DNA of 64,000 nt from contig KQ965879.1 in the NCBI GenBank assembly GCA_001574975.1, forward strand, positions 10,716 to 74,715, read 5' to 3'. This DNA comes from Gonapodya prolifera JEL478 (lineage: Eukaryota; Monoblepharomycota; Monoblepharidomycetes; Monoblepharidales; Gonapodyaceae). Below the pieces are notes generated by a model. The model saw only the letters and a list, made by a program, of their open reading frames with translations. It was not told the origin of the DNA and did not search any database. Below, piece by piece: positions 56,460 through 64,000 of this stretch. Numbering within the stretch: position 1 is the first letter of the stretch; the number at the start of each line of letters is the position of its first letter. The translations under genes and the position numbers were made by a program.

Positions 56460-58180
56460 CGTCCAAAGGGCGTGTTGGTACTCGGAGCTATATGCGGGAG
56501 CGCGCTGACAAAAGGAAGTGGTCTGTCTTGTCCTTCTTCAACTCACTTGTAGATTTTCAATCCAGACCAACATTTCATTTCTGCTGCTCATCGCACATCC
56601 AGTGCACCCGCTGACCCTCGTGGCGCGGACGCCCATTCCTTTCCATGCTGTGACTTTTTTCCCCGAACGAGGTGCTCCACTCTGTGACAATGTTCCACTC
56701 CATGACAGAGCACATCGCGGAAAAGTGTGGCGCAGTAGTGGTTGTGTGTAGGCAGGCAGACCGGCCGGGAGGCAAGTGGGACGCGGCAATACAGACAGTC
56801 CAGAATCCTGAACATAGGATCCGATTTTGATCAGATCCAGTTTTAATCAGACACACTTTTGATCGGACACATTTTGGATCGGATACATATTTTGGCTCCC
56901 ACTCTCACTTTTGAAAATCCACTGTTGTCCACAAGGTGGCTGGCGAGTTCCTACCGTGACTCTCACCGTGACTCTTGCCTTCCGCGTAGTTTTCTCAGCC
57001 CAAACCTCGGTGGTTTCACTCCACGTACTCCAGCAGCGAGAGTCTCAGGCATCCTGGAGTGTGTGGCCCTGCCACTCGATTATGGGCGACTCCAATATAA
57101 CAGGTCGGTCTCTTGCCCATGTTCGCCATTGGGGTTTGGCCTTGAAGTCCTTGAGCATGGCAGGCCAAGGCCACGACCCAGACTTCCTGATCCCGGGGTA
57201 GCCAGCAGGTCCCACGGCGTTAGCAAATCCCTGGGGGCGATTAACCCAGCTGGTGGATTGTGGTGTCCACAGTCGATCACGTCATTGCATGATATCATGC
57301 AGTTTCCTTCTTTTTCCCCCTTTGCCCCACTCCCCCCCCACTTCCCGTCGACCACACTCTGTCAATCATTGAACATTGCCTATGGTGCGGGTTGCTCTTT
57401 GCCCCATCAGTAAGCTCGTGCGCAAACCCTTTCCTCGTCCCCTTCTTTCAACTCCCAGCACAATGACACTGGCAATCCCCCATCTGGCCTTGTGGTACTG
57501 TGTGGCATTGCAGTTCTTGGCTGGCCGCCCCAGCCACCAAATTTCAGAGCCCAACAGACAAACATTCACGCGTGTGTTGACGGCTCACAGGCCCTTGGGG
57601 ACTCTCACAGTGGACACAATGAGAGAAACAGACCAACAGATATTGTGGCACATTAACACATTTTGGCCCACAAATTTGCAAAACAGTATTTGGTTGGACC
57701 CCATGTTGTTTTTGATCTCTTGCATGACTTTTGGTCAATAAACGTCGTGTTTGCATTCACTACAAAAAGACTTCTGAATACCACTTTACATGCTATGATT
57801 TGACGCTCATAAGATGCATTGATGATCAAGCCGTCAAAACGGACGACCACTGAGCCCTCCAGTGAGGCGAAGTGCTGATCGCACCAACTTTTCTTTGGAA
57901 CGTCGTTTCCTTGTTGTGGTATCACATGCGCTTTCTGCTTCCAGCATGCTCACCCGTAACAGCATTCTACGCATATTTCTTGTTTGCTTGTGTTAGGACT
58001 CCAGAGAGTTCTTGGACATTACACTGTGTGCCTAAGGCGGGTATGTACATCCACTCAAGGCCGTTTTTCCTCTGGACCCAGCAGGGGGCGTCCATAACTT
58101 CTGCATCCCATCCACATTATTTGGCAAACTTGCAAAGGGGGGAACACAAAATCAGGAGTGCAGTAACCATGAAACGTATG
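56460..58180. other. No gene seen; probable mobile-element debris
   Basis: The stretch 56820-56885 has a short repeated word (GATC.GA..CA.TTTTG). Other open frames on both strands are short and uncorrelated. It lies between the unrecognised gene and the Ty3/Gypsy fossil and probably includes worn ends of that element, but I could not see terminal repeats. Confidence 0.35.
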
Positions 58181-58199
58181 TATATATTCTCCCTCTTCC

Positions 58200-61100
58200 C
58201 TTTAGCTTACAAACAGGGTCCCAAGGGCAAAGCCGAGCGCACACCGACTCGGTGGTGAATGGCGTGAGGTGGATGTAAGTCCAGAACTTCTTTTTGACTG
58301 CCGACCAAAGGGCAAGACACTCAATCTCGGTGGCAGAATATTGTTGCTCGGTACAATTAAGACGTTGGGAGACACATACCACGGGCTTTGGCTTGGGTTG
58401 GTCAGTGTGTTTCTGGAGGAGTACAGCTGCGACGCTGGTGAAGGAAGCATCTGTCTCAACAATGGTGGGGAGGGCTGGGTCAAATGAGGTCCGTTCCACG
58501 GTGTTGGTGAGGGCTTGCTTGACGTTTTCGTAGGGTTTTGGTGCTCTGTTGTCCAGGTGTGTGCTTGAGGTCTTTGAGGGGCGCAATGATGGTGGAGAAG
58601 CCGGGGATGAAAAAAGAGTGGTACAAAATGACACCAATGAATGTAAAGAGACTGTTGCAAGTGGTGGGAGGTGGTGCGTTGATGATAGACTTGATCTTTG
58701 CAGGGTCAGGTCGGGTACCATTTGGGGTGACGAGATGGCCGAGATAAGGCAGTGACGGGGCACAGAAGGTGCATTTCGATGGCTTGAGGGCAAGGTTGTA
58801 GTCGGAGATACATTGGGGAATGAGGGCGAGGTGGTTGAGGTGGTCATCAAAGGAACGGGAGAAGATGATGATATCGTCAAGGTAGACTAGTGCACACCAC
58901 TATTTGAGTCCCAATAGAAGCAAATCCATGTTACATTGGAAGATAGCGGGTGCGTTGGTGAAGCCAAAGGGAAGAACAAGCCACTTGAAGTGGCCATGGG
59001 CGGTGGTGAAGGCGAGTCAGTGGCGGTTGGCGGGGTGGAGGCAAATGTTCCAGAATCCCCACATGAGGTGAAGGGACAAGAACCACGAGTGTCCACAAAG
59101 GGTGTCCAGAGTGTTGTCAATCCGGGGGAGGGGGTAGTGATCTGGTATGGCACGTTTGTTCACTGCGCAATAGTCCACTGCGAAACGCCAATTCCCGTCC
59201 TTCTTTGGAACCATGAGAACTGGTGCTGAATACGAGGAGAAAAATGGGGCAAGTAGGTTGTTGCTGGTGTACTTGTCCATGTGATCCCTGATAAGGTTGT
59301 TTTTGGCGGCACAGTGGTGATATCAGCGTCCCACAATTGGTTCCGTGGTGTCAAGAGGAATGAGTGCAGGAGGGAGAAAAGACTGTCCTAGGTCCAACGT
59401 GGTTGCTGTGAAACAGTCACGGTAGTGGAGGAGGAAGGTGGCAAGGTAGTGAAACTGGTTTTTGGTGAGGCGGGGGGTGGTGGAGGTGAGGTCCATGCCG
59501 GGTATGTGTTTGGTGACGTCTTTGGCAGTGAGATGATTCTTGAAGTCTGGGGGGGGATTGTGAGTCCATGGGGCATTGTCAGGGGGCTTGGTGAGTGAGA
59601 CAGTGTAGGGCTTGTTGAGGTCAGGGGAGGGGGCGACGGATCCAACAGGGATTGCGGGGGGAGAGGTCAATAATGCGTCCTAGAACGCCGGGTGGAACTT
59701 CTGGTGAGTCGCCAGGGTCAAAGGCTAGGGTGGTTGGAGAGTCCGAGGTGTTTAAGTTGGCAGTGGCAAGGTGGTAGTTGGCAGGCACGTGGATTAGTGT
59801 TGGGAGGAGGTTGCAGATGGGAACAAGTGCTCCGGAAGCGCTATCAAGTGGTTGATAGGTGGCGAGGATGTAGGGGTCCTTGGCGGTTCGGTGTTGGCAG
59901 GGTTGTCCATAAGTCCAGGTGTGGTTGGGGGTGGTCGTAGGGGAGGCAAAGTACAAGGTAGGACGCAAACGTGTTGAATGGTCTGTGGAGGAATTGTTAT
60001 GGCCAATGTGGTGCAGAGTGGAAGATGAGGGTAGTTCATGGAGGAAGAGGGTGGGGGCAAAGTGTACCCAGCGACTGTGATAGAGGTGTCCCCGTCTTGA
60101 AGCCTGACGGTGCTGAAGGTCGGGAAAAGCAAGACAACAGTGTGGTGTTTGGTGAGAAAAGGAGTACCGAGGAGAAGAGGTTGAGCAAAGCTGTGGCCAA
60201 CGATCAGAGTTGCGCGGAACGGGTGTTTGGTCAGGTCTTCTTGGAAGGTGAGGGAGAGTATTACGGCATCAAGGAGCTGCAGCTGCTTGCCACCATGAAC
60301 TTGGAGAGGGGGTTGGGCAGGCGGAATGGGTTGTAGCAAGGTTCCTGGAGGTAGATAGGCGGAGTCTAGGTTGGTTGGCGAGCCCGTGTCCAGGCACGCA
60401 GAGAGGTGTAGTGCATTTGTGGTTGTGCTTGAAAGTGAGATGGGACATAGAAGCTGCGTTGGCAGTGCGTGCAAGGTGACGGCACCAGTGGTGCTGTATG
60501 TCGTAGCGGCAATAGGTATGGTGGCAAAATCTTTTGGTGCTGTTGGTGGTGTGAGGGTCGTGCATCCGGTTCAAAGGCTGAGGTGGACTATCTGTATGTT
60601 TTGTATTGCTGGGGAGGGAGAAGATGCAGGGGTGAAGGAAAGAGAGAGTGTCAGAGGGGTCCAAGGTGGCAGAGTCTGGTGTCACACTGACAACCACTAA
60701 CATGGAGTATATAGTGTAGTATGAGTGTTGGGTACTAGCTGCTGTGCCTACTGTGGCCGCGGGTTTAGATGTGCACACCTGCAGGACGTGCCCTAAGTTT
60801 GGCATCACGTTCCTGCAGGTGAGTTCTATGCACATCACGTCTTGCTATGTACATCTGATCATATATACACGTTCCTGCAGTTTACAGGCTCGTGCAGCTC
60901 ACCTAGGTTGTGTAGCATCTGGGGGGTTATCCAAAAGTTCAACAGAAGGCGTTAGTTCGTCCAAAACATTTCCAAGGCTAGCTTTGGTGGTATTGGTGGT
61001 ATCCAAGTCACAGTGTAGGGTGGTGGTGGATGGTGTCAGGTTGTGCTGTGCAGGAGGTGGATCACCTGACAGATTCCGCTCCCTTGTTAGTTTTCCTGGT

Positions 61101-62580
61101 TGTTGGTTGGGGCAAGTGTTGCCGCGGTGTTTTGGGCTTTCACACGTCCAACAGGCAAATTGCAGGCTGTTGGGGGTAGTGAGGCAGTGTCCAGGGTTCA
61201 TGTTGGTGACAGGATTGCCAGTATCTGGTGGTAGGTACGCCAAGTAGTGCTGCTGGTGACGAGGCCTCCTGGGAGGTAGAGACTGTCGCGGTGGGTCGCA
61301 GTGGTATGGCGAGGGTTGCCGCACCATCCACACCCAATGGTGAATGGGGCAAAGAGTTGGCATGGATGGGTGGTGCGGGTCCAGGTGGCGCCACGGGGAT
61401 GCGCTGGTATGCAGGTTGCAGTTGGCGGGGTCCGATGGCAAGAGCGGCAACATGCTGTGCGAGTTGGTCAATGGTGGATTCCAGCCTGGCAAGGGTGTTG
61501 GGTATGGGGTCGGGGTTCACCGATGGTGGGGTTACATGCGCAACGCCTGCAATGGGGGTGGCTGGAATCGATGCAATACTGTTGAGGTTGGATTTGACCA
61601 AGGCAATTTTGTCACTCGTGAAGTCGCCAAGGCTGGAGATGCCGAGGAGGGTAACATAGAAGCAGACATGTTGGGGAAGCAAGTCGAGGAAGTGGTACCA
61701 GAGGTTTCGTGTCGATAGTTGCTTGCGGAGATCTGGCTTTGAGGAGTCGATGATGTCAGCACGGCGGGCAATGCAAATGAATTCCAAAACATGTGGTGAA
61801 AGGCGGAGAGGTGTTGAGGTCCCACTCGAGCTTGGCTAGGGTGCGATGCCAGACGTGGGGGTCAGGAGGGAAGTAAGCAGTCTCAAGGGATTTCTTCCAT
61901 GCAGCCAGGGTGAGCGTTGATGCATCGGGGTGAGCGAGGCGGATGCTATCTCGAATAGAGTTGGGGACGTTCGGGGATACCAGGGCGATCGCCTGAGGGT
62001 GCTTCGCGGCCAGACCATAGAGCGCAACATAGTCATCGACAGCAGAGATGAAAGCGTGGTATTTTTGAAGATTGGTGCGAGGGTTGCGTGGGTTGAACTC
62101 GTCGAGGGGGTGGTTGAGGCTCTTCAGGAAGGTCCAAGGGAGCAGGTTCAGGGCCAGGCATGTTGCGAAGCTGATGAATCGGGTGATGTAAAAGATATGG
62201 AGTCAAATCCTGAGGAATGAGGTGGGTCGAACGAGTGGTTGTTGGCGTCGATGGAGGTTGTGGACAATCGGTGGGTGAAGGTGTTTGGGGTGGTGGTGGA
62301 TCTGCTGAGTCCAAGCGGAGCCGAGAGGACAATATGGAGGTGGGTTCGATGCCAGAGAGAATCCGGGAGCAATGGACGGATCCAGAAGACAATTCTGGAT
62401 TGGATGCCGTGGTAAAAGTGGTCTGCGTTGCTGTCAGACCTAGCCGGGAGCGCCAAGTGTCAGCTGGCTTGGTCAGGGGGGGGTTCTGCGGAATGTCTAC
62501 GGGGAAGGCCGGGCACGCAGGCGGCGTGCAGGTAACGAGTATGGGGGAAACACGGGGTATGAGTACGAGACGGGCAGTCA
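58200..62580 (-). mobile_element. Ty3/Gypsy-type element fossil (gag to RNase H)
   Basis: Parts in order on the minus strand: a gag-like Pro/Thr-rich region with a helical capsid-like part (about 62580-61530); a CCHC-type zinc knuckle (CWTCESPKHRGNTC, about 61110-61150); a protease-like CLDTGSP motif (about 60360-60400); reverse transcriptase with APVLMVPKKDGNWRFAVDY and YPLPRI (about 59130-59230); and RNase H with IVETDASFTSVAAVLLQ (about 58430-58480). No integrase is seen at the left end, and I could not find flanking LTRs. The element is broken, with several breaks, but individual domains are well preserved, so it is probably not ancient. A solo LTR-like copy (60680-60917) is inserted in it between the zinc knuckle and the protease. 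Confidence 0.85.
60675..60922 (+). repeat. LTR-like repeat, copy 4, solo insertion with 5-bp target duplication
   Basis: The copy spans 60680-60917 (TGTCACACTG...TTGTGTAGCA, 238 bp). It is flanked by TCTGG on both sides (60675-60679 and 60918-60922). TG...CA ends plus a 5-bp duplication are the hallmark of LTR retrotransposon insertion, so the family is called LTR-like and this copy a solo LTR. It carries the TATATAG box at about 60710 and the intron-shaped segment 60819-60880. The perfect duplication and near identity to copies 1 and 3 suggest it is younger than the Ty3/Gypsy fossil that hosts it. Confidence 0.85.
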
Positions 62581-62639
62581 CACCAAGTGACTGGGGAGGT
62601 TCCGAAGCAGAGCTAGTTTTGGGTAGAGCTGAGCTTGTT

Positions 62640-64000
62640 TTGTAACAGATACAGTCGTTTATAGATCGCCAAAATTCTAATTTAAGCTGTGTCTTATCCG
62701 CTTATGAGAGGTGGTTGCGTGTGATTTCGTTGACGTGTCGGTGTGTAAAGGGTGGCCTCAGCGGGATTGGGCTCAGCAACCTGCGAGGTGCGCCCAAGCC
62801 CCTTGCAGGACGCGAAAGATATTCTGGTACGTTCTTGCGCTCGTACTGCCGTTTCAAACCTGAGCGTTACATTTGAGGGTAGGATATCAAAACAAGTTCT
62901 TACTTTGCTTCCACTGACATCTTGCCCTATCTGCGGGGTGCTCTTGGAACCATCTTTGGGGCGATATCTAATGCCCTTTCCGGTCTCGGAAAGCAAGTCG
63001 GCTGTTTCAATTTGCGTCAATTTTCTATTCACTCATCAAAGCCCGTGTGCGCGAGCGAGGGGGCTCACGGAATGGCGCGACGTGAAGCTGGCCGCTTTGG
63101 CACGTATCTTTTCCGCCTCGATTATACTCCACAGGAGGCTATCGGCCAAGCTGCAAATTTTTCAAGTAGTATCAGTCTTTCCAGCTTCTGAGCGGTATCT
63201 GATTCTTGGTGGATCAACACCTGTCCCTTCCCATTCAACCCCATTAGCCATCACGCTTGAAGCGCCACATCCGTGATTCCCATCCTGAACGTCTAAAGGA
63301 CCCGTCAATCTTTTGGGATCAAGTTGACGAAGTGATGGATGAAGTTCGAAGGTGAGAGGCATCCAGTTCACCGCAAACCAAATGCTTTATTGATATGGTC
63401 TATCGTCAGGCGTTCTGACGTAACTCAACATATCACGCAGCTTGTTGAAGCCGACAGACGCAAGTATGTGGGGATTCATACCCCACAACGAAGGCCAAGC
63501 GCAGGAGGACTCTCGCCGCCCTCAAACCATCAAGCAAGAAGGCTAATCGTGGAGCTCGACGGATGCAGCATGCGGGCCATGGACTGGGACGAGGAGTATC
63601 CGTTAGAATCGAGAGAACGGGTCTTTATCTACGAGTATTTTAACCCCTTGTTTTTGTATTTGGTGATTTATTATACAACGTAGTACCAAATCGAAACGAA
63701 GGCGGAGAAAAAAAGGAAGCGGGGAGTGGGGGAATGGGGGAATGATTGCAGAAAGTGCTGCGGACCGTCCGGATGGATTGGAATGTGGAGCCTCCAGCCA
63801 TCCCCAGCCCCCGCCCCTACAGCCAGTACAGGCTGGGGCCTATACTGGGCCAGCCTAGTGGCCGATATCGAGCAACCTGGAATTCTGGGTGGTCAGCCCT
63901 GGTGAAATTCCGGCCGTGTACTGCGGCGGACATCTTCCTACTGCAGGTTCTGTCGCCCTTCACAAAGCTAGTGCATCATGTTTGACAAAATTGAATTCTG
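62640..64000. other. Mostly unassigned; possible exon at about 63260-63350 (plus)
   Basis: No full gene could be read. The plus strand at about 63260-63350 gives LKRHIRDSHPERLKDPSIFW and DQVDEVMDEVR just before a GTGAGAG donor, which looks like a real exon, with no recognisable partner exon before the window ends. A minus-strand frame over 62694-63000 is open but shows no domain. The 5' end of the Ty3/Gypsy fossil should lie near 62600-62700. I could not identify its LTR. Confidence 0.3.

Noticed and set aside
60690-60920. Open frame in the LTR-like repeat read as a Cys-containing peptide (CRTCPKFG)
   Set aside because: The same frame appears in three copies only because the repeats are nearly identical. 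It has no start context and no known domain, so it is more likely repeat sequence than a peptide.
1-64000. CRISPR array, operons or bacterial ribosome-binding sites
   Set aside because: No regular short spacer arrays were seen. Genes have spliceosomal introns and individual promoters, so the window is eukaryotic.

Overview
The window looks like nuclear DNA of an intron-rich, early-diverging fungus, most likely a chytrid. This is an inference from gene content, not a database match. Every recognisable gene is eukaryotic. Coding exons are cut by short introns, mostly 50-120 bp, with GTRNGY donors and YAG acceptors. The gene set is fungal: RIB1-type GTP cyclohydrolase II with its N-terminal domain, Dsn1/Mis13, Rav2/Rogdi, Coa3 and Tls1. 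A kinase plus Sel1-repeat gene fits the large families of that kind in chytrids and Mucoromycota.

Layout. 1-9.0 kb is a repeat graveyard: a ~304-bp satellite, three copies of a ~240-bp LTR-like repeat, an intron-bearing DNA methyltransferase-like gene, a hAT transposase remnant, a copia fossil and unresolved coding debris. All ambiguous bases (N) fall here. 9.2-13.1 kb holds cytochrome c (minus) and the splicing-factor homologue TLS1/C9orf78 (plus) on a shared promoter. 13.3-15.8 kb is a decayed kinase-Sel1 gene. From 16.6 to about 52.7 kb almost every gene lies on the minus strand: RAV2, DSN1, MCM4, a small mitochondrial protein, a PQ-loop transporter, an alpha/beta hydrolase, two or three F-box/leucine-rich genes, a secreted glycerophosphodiester phosphodiesterase, a small membrane protein, a MYND-finger protein, an ACMSD-like amidohydrolase, cyclophilin-40, a leucine-rich-repeat gene and RIB1. 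The one clear exception is COA3 (plus), which is divergent from MCM4. A second satellite (152-bp unit) sits at 41.2-41.7 kb. From 52.9 kb to the end the window is accessory again: a broken virus-like primase/D5-type replication gene (53.0-55.0 kb), an unrecognised multi-exon gene, and a broken Ty3/Gypsy element (58.2-62.6 kb) with a fourth LTR-like copy inserted in it and flanked by a 5-bp target duplication.

How the genes relate. Most are unlinked housekeeping functions: DNA replication licensing (MCM4), kinetochore (DSN1), V-ATPase assembly (RAV2), respiration (cytochrome c, COA3), riboflavin synthesis (RIB1) and protein folding (cyclophilin-40). I see no biosynthetic cluster. The most interesting unexplained structures are the LTR-like repeat with an intron-shaped segment bounded by exact 12-bp direct repeats, the methyltransferase gene in the repeat block, the one-exon-per-repeat leucine-rich gene, and the virus-like primase fossil next to RIB1.

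Exon boundaries were read by eye. They are firm for cytochrome c and COA3, good for most TLS1 exons, and approximate elsewhere.
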